Shown here one piece after another: positions 8,329 through 16,445 of a DNA stretch of 64,000 nt. Position numbers and translations under genes: made by a program. The stretch lies in assembly GCA_040391785.1 (NCBI GenBank), contig JBEBXH010000010.1, positions 1 through 64,000 on the forward strand, read 5' to 3'. The notes beneath the pieces were generated by a model. That model saw nothing but the letters and a program-made list of their open reading frames with translations, was not told where the DNA came from and did not search any database. The stretch comes from UBA5239 sp040391785 (lineage in GTDB: Bacteria; Verrucomicrobiota; Lentisphaeria; Victivallales; Victivallaceae). Each line of letters starts with the position of its first letter. Position 1 is the first letter of the stretch.

Positions 8329-9129
8329 TCACCTCACTTTGCAGTGCCAGGAACGGCACTTTTTTGCGTAGGGGCATTCCGCGCAGGCGAACGACATTTC
8401 GCTCGGCAGAAATACCCCTTTGTTGATTGCGTTTTCGACCTGACCCGCAATGACTTCAAAACGATTGAAATCATGCTGATCCCGCACCGTGTAATGACTG
8501 CTGCAATCCGGCGTTTTCGTTTTGGTGGTCACGTCAAATCGGAACAGCGGCCTTTTGCCGGTCTGTTTCCAATACGCATAGCTGAACACCGTCGCCTGCA
8601 AATCACGGTCGACCTTACCGGCAGGCCAACGACTCGCCGAAGTCTTCCAGTCCACAATACAAGCATCCGGGCCGTCACTGACGATCAGATCGAATTCCCC
8701 GATCAGCTTCTTGCCGAGTCCAGAAACTTCAACTACAAACGCTTCCGCGACGCCTTTGATCGTGTAGAAATCCGACCAGTGTGCCAGCGCTACATCCAGC
8801 ATTTTCGAGGCAAGTTCGATCATCGTGTCGAGATTCTCGCCGTCCTTATAAATCAGGTTCGGCGTAGCCTCAGCTTCGATCTCAAAAGCCTCAACGAAAC
8901 GCTCGACGATTTCTTCGCGGGTCGAGGAGCTGCCCATCACGCATTCCCATGCCTGCGAAGTCAACGCTGCATGAAACGCACGCCCGAACGGCAAACAAGC
9001 CGAAGTCCGCTCAACCTCGGTCTGTTCGATGTACCTGAAGTAATACTGCACCTGGCAGATATTAAGGTACGTATTCAGCGCCGAATACGACCAATGCGGT
9101 TGCTTTCGCAATTCATCCAGTTCGCTCAT
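8329..9129 (-). CDS. PD-(D/E)XK nuclease, RecB/Cas4-like
   Basis: A 266-residue PDDEXK_1-type protein. It opens with WSYSALNTYLNICQVQYYFRY, the family's typical helix, has LIGEFDLIVSDG and IVDWKTS as metal-binding motif II/III (D then D-x-K), a QATVFSYAYW motif IV helix, and C-terminal CAECPYAKKC with an earlier Cys (C27), suggesting a Cas4/AddB-like Fe-S cluster. It likely processes DNA ends for the element. Its start overlaps the preceding gene by 4 bp (ATGA). Confidence 0.85.
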   Translation of the reverse strand: MSELDELRKQPHWSYSALNTYLNICQVQYYFRYIEQTEVERTSACLPFGRAFHAALTSQAWECVMGSSSTREEIVERFVEAFEIEAEATPNLIYKDGENLDTMIELASKMLDVALAHWSDFYTIKGVAEAFVVEVSGLGKKLIGEFDLIVSDGPDACIVDWKTSASRWPAGKVDRDLQATVFSYAYWKQTGKRPLFRFDVTTKTKTPDCSSHYTVRDQHDFNRFEVIAGQVENAINKGVFLPSEMSFACAECPYAKKCRSWHCKVR

Positions 9130-9545
9130 GCGGCCCTCCCATTGATCTCATCGATCAACTTGCTGCACTGCAGTTTCGACAACTGCTTGATATCGCCGAC
9201 CTGAAACCGCGCCGCGATCTGCTGCGGCGTCATGCCGATTCCACGTGCCAAATCCAGCAGATACGAAAGCTGTTTGGAACTCGCCAAAGGCTCGGATTTC
9301 CCGTTTCCTGACCGACTGTTCTGGCGAGGCGTCTGGTCATGATTTTGCGCCGAACCGTTGCCTTGTACAAGCTCCCGTTCAACGCTATTCTTGACAATCT
9401 CAAAGGTTTCGTGAATCTTGCCCTGAAGCTGATCCTGCGACAAACCGTCCGGCAATTCCACCTCCACGGAAGCATGATAACTCTGACTGGAATATTCACC
9501 CTCCGCCGGAACTTTCTTCGAATACGATGCATTCAATTTCAACAT
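9126..9545 (-). CDS. Hypothetical protein, recombination-cassette partner
   Basis: 139 residues, unrecognised. An N-terminal beta-rich part (LKLNASYSKKVPAEGEYSS, then ASVEVELPDG) leads through a Gln/Ser/Asn-rich linker (about 65-85) into a helical C-terminus (SKQLSYLLDLARGIGMTP, QIAARFQVGDIKQLSKLQCSKLIDEI) that resembles small helical domains at the C-termini of phage recombination proteins. Position between clamp and nuclease, with a 4-bp overlap to the nuclease, implies a DNA-metabolism role, possibly ssDNA binding; that is inference only. Confidence 0.6.
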   Translation of the reverse strand: MLKLNASYSKKVPAEGEYSSQSYHASVEVELPDGLSQDQLQGKIHETFEIVKNSVERELVQGNGSAQNHDQTPRQNSRSGNGKSEPLASSKQLSYLLDLARGIGMTPQQIAARFQVGDIKQLSKLQCSKLIDEINGRAA

Positions 9546-9564
9546 AATTTACCTCATAAATAGC

Positions 9565-9596
9565 GAAGGCCGGGGACATCACTGTCCTCGACCTTC
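9565..9596. terminator. Hairpin in the clamp-downstream gap
   Basis: GAAGG/CCTTC outer stem with GACA/TGTC inner stem lies between the clamp gene and the 139-aa gene. T-rich sequence follows on both sides, so it may be a weak terminator or attenuator. Confidence 0.4.
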
Positions 9597-9624
9597 AAGT
9601 TGTTATTTTACTGTTTTGTGCGAA

Positions 9625-11049
9625 TCAGAATCCGGATGCCATCCGAATCCGCTCGATAGCCCGGCGAGCCTGAATGAACTCACGTTCTTTCTGTTTCTGC
9701 TGCAATGCGGCTTCCTTAACCTTACGGGTCAGGATCGCCGATTCGTCAAGCAGCGTTTTGAGCTTCAGACGCAGTTCCTCAATGCCATGATTGAGTTCAT
9801 CCATCGCGCTGACCGGTTCCATGGTTTCGATTTTCTTTTCTTCAGTTTTGACTTCCATTTTGGGTTCCTCCTTAATGGGTTGATTTGTGGATTTTTGCTT
9901 TGAAATAACATCGCTGCAGGTCGTACCTGCACGCGGTCCAGCGGCGGGCACGCTGGTCGCCTTTTGGACGAAACTCGGATTGCAATTGATCGGCATAACC
10001 AACAGATTTCCCATGCCGCCGGAAGCGAGCACCGGCGCGAACGCATGACAAGCCTTGATCGTGTCATGGCCGTGATTGAAGATACGCAGCAACGCATACT
10101 TATTGAGTACCAATGGAGCGGACGGCAGCTTTCCGATGAACTCGCACGGAATCTTCAACTTCAGTTCCGGGAAATCCATTGAAACCATCTCCAGGCTGTC
10201 GACCGCAAAATGCAATCCAATCGCGTGATGCGGATGATTATCCGGTACCTTCCGCAAGAACTCGACGCAGCCGGCATGGTCAGTAATCTTCACGGTATAA
10301 TCCATCGAACCGGCGGCAGGAACCACCTGACGCCAATTCGGATAATTCCCGCTCAGCAACTTACCGCACCAAGTCCAGTTTCCGACCCTGATCTCGAACA
10401 GCCGGTCGTGCTTCGACTGCCATATCACCAACGTTCCCGACCCCTCCGAAGCTGCCGTCAATAAAGCCAGCGGAAACGGTATCGTCACATCCGAAGTCAG
10501 CTCCAGCGCAACCGGAATATTCAGCAACTGCTTGCCATCCGTCACAGTGATCCCATCTCTGCTGAGGTTGATCCCGCGCAACGGCAACCTTGTCTCCTGC
10601 CGATTCACGATCTGCGCCGCATGAGCCAGCATCCCAACAATTCCCTCCGGCAACGCGACCGCCTTAACATCCCTCGGTACCGCCTCCCTCTCCGGCCACT
10701 CCGACAGATCAACCGCCAGAAACGTCCTCTCCGAAACCTTCCCCCGAACGGTCTCGCTGATCGTGGCCGTTCCCGCCTCCACGCTCAAAACGATCTCGCC
10801 GCTCTTCCCATTCCGCAAGCACTCCTTCAGCTCCGCAAACGGCACCAAAGCCGTAAACGCGCCCTCCAATTCCACGCTCAGTTCGACCGCCATCAGCTCC
10901 ACGCCATCTGTAGCGCTGATCAACACGACCCCATCTTTTCCGGCAATCAACACCGACCGATGCGCCGCCACCGGCGACAACCGACTAACCATCTTCCCCA
11001 GGACACTCAAAGCCCCAGCCAACACCTTCTTCTGAATCATCAATTTCAT
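9625..11049 (-). CDS. DnaN-like sliding clamp with coiled-coil tail
   Basis: Beta-clamp homologue carried by the mobile element. The start MKLMIQKKVLAGALSVLGKM matches the DnaN N-terminus, ATG 11049 has GGAGG 5 nt upstream, and three clamp-type repeats fill about residues 1-375 (for example VLISATDGVELMAVEL, LPLRGINLSRDGITVTDG and the ending GNLLVMPIN). A Lys/Glu-rich linker and a coiled coil (about 400-474, EELRLKLKTLLDESAILTRK) extend it well past the usual ~370 residues. It would tether the element's nuclease or polymerase to DNA. A GTG at 11106 gives a longer form through a hairpin and is less likely. Confidence 0.8.
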   Translation of the reverse strand: MKLMIQKKVLAGALSVLGKMVSRLSPVAAHRSVLIAGKDGVVLISATDGVELMAVELSVELEGAFTALVPFAELKECLRNGKSGEIVLSVEAGTATISETVRGKVSERTFLAVDLSEWPEREAVPRDVKAVALPEGIVGMLAHAAQIVNRQETRLPLRGINLSRDGITVTDGKQLLNIPVALELTSDVTIPFPLALLTAASEGSGTLVIWQSKHDRLFEIRVGNWTWCGKLLSGNYPNWRQVVPAAGSMDYTVKITDHAGCVEFLRKVPDNHPHHAIGLHFAVDSLEMVSMDFPELKLKIPCEFIGKLPSAPLVLNKYALLRIFNHGHDTIKACHAFAPVLASGGMGNLLVMPINCNPSFVQKATSVPAAGPRAGTTCSDVISKQKSTNQPIKEEPKMEVKTEEKKIETMEPVSAMDELNHGIEELRLKLKTLLDESAILTRKVKEAALQQKQKEREFIQARRAIERIRMASGF

Positions 11050-11062
11050 ACATACCTCCAGG

Positions 11063-11104
11063 TTAAAAACAAACGATCCCGCCAGCCCGAAAGCCGACAG
11101 GATC
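11063..11104 (-). terminator. Hairpin plus T-run between the large operon and the clamp gene
   Basis: Minus strand: GATCC...GGATC outer stem with an imperfect inner stem around TTTCGGG, then GTTTGTTTTT. It reads as the terminator of the CARF-nuclease operon, but it also lies just ahead of the clamp ribosome site, so it could be a leader attenuator for the clamp gene. Confidence 0.6.
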
Positions 11105-11147
11105 ACTTAATTGATCATCCTCCACGGAAGTAATATATGCTTGATTA

Positions 11148-11324
11148 TTATTGAAAAACGTGGCTCTTATAGCAAAATTGAGCATACGCTATCTTCAATC
11201 CATGCTGAGTAACGGCTTCATAAAACTCTTTTCCCTGCGCATAGCAGTCTTTTGACCCCAAACATAAAATCTTCCCATATATGCCCCAGAGAGGTAGCAG
11301 ATATCTCTGTTCTATAACCGCCAT
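11148..11324 (-). CDS. Possible small ORF or decayed C-terminal extension (58 aa)
   Basis: An open frame starting MAVIEQRYLLPLWG and ending CYKSHVFQ has protein-like composition. It is in the same frame as the CARF-nuclease gene, separated from it only by that gene's TAA at 11352 and nine further sense codons. No ribosome site precedes the ATG. It is either a short coupled gene or the remnant of a longer C-terminus. Confidence 0.3.
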   Translation of the reverse strand: MAVIEQRYLLPLWGIYGKILCLGSKDCYAQGKEFYEAVTQHGLKIAYAQFCYKSHVFQ

Positions 11325-11351
11325 GCAAGTGGAATATTGTCTGAAAATGAG

Positions 11352-13103
11352 TTATGAAGAAATGATTCTCCGGAGAGTTTCTGTATTCAATTCACCAGGA
11401 TGAATAGCCCGAATGGATGTAGAATGACTGATACGCTTCATCAATGGAGGAGTTATCGGGAAAGAAGATGCGAGAATACCCTTTGCTGCAATACCACCAT
11501 AGGTTTTCAGATTGTTTTCAAGTTTTTGTATGTGGTCCTGTTTGACCTGACCTGCTTTACATTCAACTATCCATAAACGCTTTCCATTCGTGAACGAACA
11601 ATCAAACTCTCCGACCGGCATATCTTGAGGCGCATGGAATTTGTCGGCATAGTCCGCCTCCAAGCCGATTCGTAAATCGAAAATCAGCCCTTTCTGCTCG
11701 AGTTGGCGCAACAAAGAAAAGACATGCTCTTCGAACCATCCGCCACCGAGGTACTGACCAAAATCATCGCAGTCCGGGATGATGATTGCTTCATCATCTA
11801 AGATAAGTGTCCCTTGCCCTCTGCTGTTAAATGTTGCTTGAGATTTTCCCCATATCCAATCAAACGGAGGATTGCGTTTCCACCCCCTCGGAGCGTTATA
11901 CTTTCGAAATGTCGGAGTTTGATAGAGCTTTCCAAGCGTCTGCCTCTGCTCCCATAGCTTTTGGGTCACAGTCAATCTCGCTTCCCGGCATTGGCAATCT
12001 GTCCAGTATCCCTGGTTCGTGATCTTAAAGCCATTGACTGCCAGAAAATCATTGACAGACTTTGCGCCGACAAACGGAATCGTCGAACCATCACGAATGA
12101 AAATGATATTGTGGTGATTGATTTCAAAGTAGAATGGCTCAAGTCCACGCTCCCAGCAGGCAGACAGGGCGCCCGCAAACATCAACTTCGTCCCTCCCGT
12201 CAGATTTACTGAAATTTTAGCTTCAGGCGAAAATTGATTCAATTGCTTTTCGATAGCTTTTCGAGTATCTCCCGGGTTAAATGGAGATGGAATAGTGACG
12301 ATTTTGTGCTTACAGTCATTTGGCAGCAAACGCGACAAAATTCTTGCCGCATCGTTAAAATCTTGTGTCGTAATAAAAATATGCTCATGGGCCTGGAATT
12401 GAAGCATGCCGAAATAAATCGGCATCCGTTCGCGTCCGAGCAAGTGAATAATCACATCAAACCCAGATGGCTTTACTGTTTGTGCTGCAGTAAGAACAGG
12501 CATGACCAATTCTTTGGGCAAATCAATCTTCTCCGGCGGCTTGCGCGGGTCGGAACTCGCAATAACCGCAATGTTATGCTGCGGATTTGCTCGCGCCAAC
12601 AATGCCCATGTATAGGCCATCACCGGCGTTCCGGGGCTGATAAAAACCGTAAGCATTTTTTCTTCGACATCACTCAGCGCAAGCTTCAATGCAGATGCGG
12701 CAGAATCGTAAATCCCATGCGCGTCATTCAAATGCTTTAGCTCTTTCGGAATGATTTGAATATTGCAGATAATTCCAGCGGCGGCAATTCCGGCTTTCAA
12801 CCAATTTACAAAAAGGGTGTGACCTGTCGCGGTATTGCTTACGGCATCCACGAACTGCTGTGCTTCATTGCGGGGAAACCGAAGCCGCTCTTCCAAGTCA
12901 GTTTGTCGCAGTTTCTCCCATTTTTCGCGAAGTTCGCCGGTGAATGCATTAGAAGCTTTCCCGGGATTGGTGTAGCCCAAAATGACGACATCAGTGAATT
13001 CTCCAGTCTTAAGTGCACCGAAAATCGGGCCATCGGTAACTTCAAGACCAAGCGCCGCACGAAGGTCGGTAATTCCATACCATGTAAGCAAATAGTTTTT
13101 CAT
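11352..13103 (-). CDS. RtcR-type sensor + Card1/Can2-like CARF + PD-(D/E)XK nuclease
   Basis: A 583-residue effector. Residues 1-200 align with the sensor half of the sigma-54 activator at 34192-35679 (MK..L..W.G..D start; SPGTP at 156-160 against TPGTP). Residues 212-370 look like the CARF of DUF1887/Card1 nucleases, with NLTGGTK at 300-306. The C-terminus is a PD-(D/E)XK nuclease: GWFEEH (E458/E459), GEFD (D501) and VECKAG (E514, K516). Card1/Can2 nucleases are activated by cyclic oligoadenylate; ligand here is unknown. Last gene of the operon, 15 bp after the DUF2357-like stop, with AAGGAAC upstream. It probably cuts nucleic acid when the signal appears. Confidence 0.85.
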   Translation of the reverse strand: MKNYLLTWYGITDLRAALGLEVTDGPIFGALKTGEFTDVVILGYTNPGKASNAFTGELREKWEKLRQTDLEERLRFPRNEAQQFVDAVSNTATGHTLFVNWLKAGIAAAGIICNIQIIPKELKHLNDAHGIYDSAASALKLALSDVEEKMLTVFISPGTPVMAYTWALLARANPQHNIAVIASSDPRKPPEKIDLPKELVMPVLTAAQTVKPSGFDVIIHLLGRERMPIYFGMLQFQAHEHIFITTQDFNDAARILSRLLPNDCKHKIVTIPSPFNPGDTRKAIEKQLNQFSPEAKISVNLTGGTKLMFAGALSACWERGLEPFYFEINHHNIIFIRDGSTIPFVGAKSVNDFLAVNGFKITNQGYWTDCQCREARLTVTQKLWEQRQTLGKLYQTPTFRKYNAPRGWKRNPPFDWIWGKSQATFNSRGQGTLILDDEAIIIPDCDDFGQYLGGGWFEEHVFSLLRQLEQKGLIFDLRIGLEADYADKFHAPQDMPVGEFDCSFTNGKRLWIVECKAGQVKQDHIQKLENNLKTYGGIAAKGILASSFPITPPLMKRISHSTSIRAIHPGELNTETLRRIISS

Positions 13104-13118
13104 TGTCAGGTTCCTTAT

Positions 13119-16100
13119 TCAATCGTTATCGTTGTCATTATCGTTGTCGGAGACGCTGGTGATATGGATGGCATTTGCGCCATCATCACCGGTGAGATAA
13201 AGCCTTAATGCATAGAGCAAATCGGGCGTGCGGTCGCCTTCCGGCTTTTGGAGGTTCAGTTGGACCCGGGAAAACAGTTTGACATTTGACTGCACCACTA
13301 TTTCGACAATCCGTTCGACCTGTTTTGCAAGCTTTTTTGCAATTTCCTGATGCGGCTGTAGGCACATTTTGATTTCGGGATTCGCCGAGGCGCGTGTGCG
13401 CAATAATCCGAGCAGAAGTTCCAGCGACTCAGCGGTGGAGCGAGCCCAGTTGCGAACCTTTTTCCAATCTGCGTCTTTCAGTTTCGCTGAGCTTATATCC
13501 GCTAAGCGTTTTGACAATGCTTTCAGAGTCATTTGTAATTCCGAAATCGAGAATTTTTCAACAAAGTGCTCTTCCCGCCAAATAGCGTAGGCAAAACTAC
13601 TGATGACCAATGGATCCGGACTTGAGGCAAGACTACTGAATATGTTTTGCTGCCACTCCTCCGAGAGATCTCCAAGCCCGAAACCAACTGCCTGCGAGTC
13701 ACAAATACAACCTTTTTCTACTTGCTCACTAATCCATTGAACACAATCCCCGGTCGTGTCTTTGTGAATACAGGCAAGCAGAAATAAAAATTCATTTTTC
13801 ACCTGTTGCGGAATTTCATCCCAACTTAATAAATCAGTAAGGTATTCGACTACTTGCGGGGCTGCCTGGGCAAAGTATTCCGGGCATTCTTCATCTGTGA
13901 TTGAGCGTCCATCTTTCCAGACTTGAATGAATGGAACATAAAGACGTTTGCGGATATTTTTAATCAAATCATCGTCAAGGTCACGTAATCGTAGTTCTTC
14001 TTCGTAATCAAGGTATGCAATTTTACGACCGAAAGGTGTTTTTCCATCTTGTTTCTGTAGTTCAAACGACACTTTATTTCCACAGTCAAAATCTTCATAG
14101 CTCACTCCTTCCACAAAATTATTCTCATGAATGAAAACAAATGTGCCGATTTCGTCACAGTCTGCATGGGTAAAATAGTCTCCCTTTTTATCTCTTTGCC
14201 AAGGTCTATTTATTTCGCCGATCATTCTTTTCTGCGGGCGAATAAATAAATCACGGTCCAACCTATTAATTGCAGATATTACCCATTCCAAAAAATCGTT
14301 GGTTTCCTGGCTGTCCGGCTTCGGCATTTTTTGCAAATCATCCCACGATAACGGTACCGGGTACTCCGGAGCGGGGGCATCGGTGATAATTTCCTCTCCG
14401 GTACGTTGCCAGGTGGCGCGAACGGGCGGAAAGGATTCATCAAGCGGAGAGAAAATGAGTTTATAAGGTTCATCGGCGCCATACTCAAAAGTGAGGTGGA
14501 GTCTGCATTCGGTGGCTGTTTTTAAGGGAAATGCGGGAGAATCAAGCCGTGCGGAGAAGCCGAGTTCGTCGGCATTTTCTCCTTGATAAAGCGGAAACTG
14601 ATAAAATGGCCTTTTGGGGGGAAGCGTAAAGCTATCGGAAATTGGAATTGATACAATTTCATTGCGTTTGGGGCGAACGGTGGTATTTTTTCCCACCAGA
14701 CAGTGACGCCGAAGAATCCCGTCGATTTTCACCTTGATCGCGAGCTCGGGGATGCGGTCGCGCCAGAGCGGGATATCACCGGCGCGTTGTTGCAAATCGT
14801 GAAGGCGGGCGCCACCGGCAACAGGGCTCTCGCGAAGATCGATATGGGATGCACATGGGTCAGGACGTTTGTCATTTCTTGGTATAAACGGCAATTCCTG
14901 CGATTGGACTTCGCTGTGCCATTGACAGTTTCCGTCGACGGCGGCAATTTCATATATGTGCTTTTCCCCTGTGCTTTCGTGAGAAACGACTATCGACGGG
15001 CAGCGCTCCCAGTAAAAACCGCAGGTTTCGGGAAGGCGTTTTTTGAGTTCGGAATCGAATCGGGCGATGAGTTTGGTGTCGCAGGTTTTGCCGCCGACGC
15101 GGTCGGTAACCGTGATGGAAAACCCGTCGTTTTTGATTTTGGAATAATCAACCCACTCAAAAACAGCCGCTACGCTGCGGGGAAGCGGCTCGGCGTTTGG
15201 AAAGCGGGCATTCAGGTTGCGACGGGTGATTTCAAGCTCAAAATCGTTGAGAAAATCGGGAACGAGCCAGGTCAGCGTGTTATTTTTGAAAATTTCGCGC
15301 AGCCGGGAGGCGAATGCACGGCCGGCATAGTCAAGATGTTCGAGCGTGTTGTCTTTGGAGAAAAAGAGGTCTGCCAAGGAAATTGTAGTTGTGTCAGGGT
15401 GGAAATATACGGCATCGGAATTGAAAAGTTCCAAATGGAGCGATTCTTCGCTGTTCTTCCATTGCTGCCAAAGGTATGCGTCGCTCAAAACCGCAGGGTA
15501 TTTTGCCGCGCCGCCGACATAGCTTGGGTGCAAAACAGTAAGATCAACGCAAACCGGTTCGAAAATTTCCGGTTCTCTCTTGGAGCTGCGTGGTGGCTTC
15601 CGTGCTGTTTTTTGAAATATGAGTTTCGGAACCCATGGGCGTATTTCAAATTTCTCGTAATCAAAAAGAACAGGTATTTCGGCAAAAAGATAGGTTCCGT
15701 TAAGATACATTTTTCCATATTCATTCCAACGTCGCATCGTTTCGGCACGGGCTTCGAGTTGTGAAAAATCGTAGTCAATGTCATCATCGAGTGTTTGCAG
15801 CCAACGCCAAGCATCCCATACACAGCGGTAATCGCGATGGGAAAGGAGTGTATTATTGGGCGGCAGGTTATCCCAGCGAGTGATAGTCTGAGCTTCTTCG
15901 GAAAAAAGCCACGATTGAATCATCGGGAGCAGTTCATCCTCTGCCTCCCCCAGGCAGTCCTGACGTAATTTGAGCAATTCCTCAAGACGGGTGGCGAATG
16001 CCTTCAAAAGACGGTTTTCAGGAAGATTAACGGATTGAAAACGGCGAACGGCCTGGAGATAAGGCTTGCCGGCCAGCTTTTCCCGGATATTGCGTCCCGG

Positions 16101-16445
16101 GCGGTTGCTGAGCTTGATAAAACTGTTGGCATCCAATTCCCGTACGGCATGGACCGGCAGCAGCGCGTGTTCACGGCGCGGACTTTCGTTCAATGCCCGA
16201 AAGAGCCGTTCCACAGACGGGCGGGCATGTTCCGTTATGCGCCAGAGACGGTCGTGCAGTCTGGTTGCCGTTGAATCTGCGGTTTTGCCAAGGAATGCGG
16301 ACAACGCCTGAGGAAGCGCGTCACCCGTTTTGGGGTCAAACTCCGCTTTGACAGCAAACCAATGTGCCTGCCCCAGTAAAGTACGCGCTTTCAGACTGGC
16401 GTCATCGTCTTTCGCCAGCGCCTCGTAACACTCGTGTATGTTCAT
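13119..16445 (-). CDS. DUF2357-like partner of the McrB-type ATPase
   Basis: 1108 residues. The region about 90-165 (LNESPRREHALLPV, then SVNLPENRLLKAFATRLEEL) resembles the DUF2357 signature NTPENRF; such proteins sit beside McrB-like AAA+ ATPases, as McrC does. Around residues 770-835 a short beta-rich stretch (GTFVFIHENNFVEGVSYEDF, VSFELQKQDGKTPFG) is like a cold-shock/OB fold, suggesting RNA or ssDNA contact. It ends in a (DN)n tail. Start ATG 16445 overlaps the ATPase stop by 4 bp (ATGA), so the two are made together. No clear nuclease motif was found by eye. Confidence 0.6.
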   Translation of the reverse strand: MNIHECYEALAKDDDASLKARTLLGQAHWFAVKAEFDPKTGDALPQALSAFLGKTADSTATRLHDRLWRITEHARPSVERLFRALNESPRREHALLPVHAVRELDANSFIKLSNRPGRNIREKLAGKPYLQAVRRFQSVNLPENRLLKAFATRLEELLKLRQDCLGEAEDELLPMIQSWLFSEEAQTITRWDNLPPNNTLLSHRDYRCVWDAWRWLQTLDDDIDYDFSQLEARAETMRRWNEYGKMYLNGTYLFAEIPVLFDYEKFEIRPWVPKLIFQKTARKPPRSSKREPEIFEPVCVDLTVLHPSYVGGAAKYPAVLSDAYLWQQWKNSEESLHLELFNSDAVYFHPDTTTISLADLFFSKDNTLEHLDYAGRAFASRLREIFKNNTLTWLVPDFLNDFELEITRRNLNARFPNAEPLPRSVAAVFEWVDYSKIKNDGFSITVTDRVGGKTCDTKLIARFDSELKKRLPETCGFYWERCPSIVVSHESTGEKHIYEIAAVDGNCQWHSEVQSQELPFIPRNDKRPDPCASHIDLRESPVAGGARLHDLQQRAGDIPLWRDRIPELAIKVKIDGILRRHCLVGKNTTVRPKRNEIVSIPISDSFTLPPKRPFYQFPLYQGENADELGFSARLDSPAFPLKTATECRLHLTFEYGADEPYKLIFSPLDESFPPVRATWQRTGEEIITDAPAPEYPVPLSWDDLQKMPKPDSQETNDFLEWVISAINRLDRDLFIRPQKRMIGEINRPWQRDKKGDYFTHADCDEIGTFVFIHENNFVEGVSYEDFDCGNKVSFELQKQDGKTPFGRKIAYLDYEEELRLRDLDDDLIKNIRKRLYVPFIQVWKDGRSITDEECPEYFAQAAPQVVEYLTDLLSWDEIPQQVKNEFLFLLACIHKDTTGDCVQWISEQVEKGCICDSQAVGFGLGDLSEEWQQNIFSSLASSPDPLVISSFAYAIWREEHFVEKFSISELQMTLKALSKRLADISSAKLKDADWKKVRNWARSTAESLELLLGLLRTRASANPEIKMCLQPHQEIAKKLAKQVERIVEIVVQSNVKLFSRVQLNLQKPEGDRTPDLLYALRLYLTGDDGANAIHITSVSDNDNDNDND

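Noticed and set aside
12130..12180. Inverted-repeat-like GCAGGCAGACAGGGCG stretch
   Set aside because: It lies inside the CARF-nuclease coding sequence and has no matching second arm or copy elsewhere.
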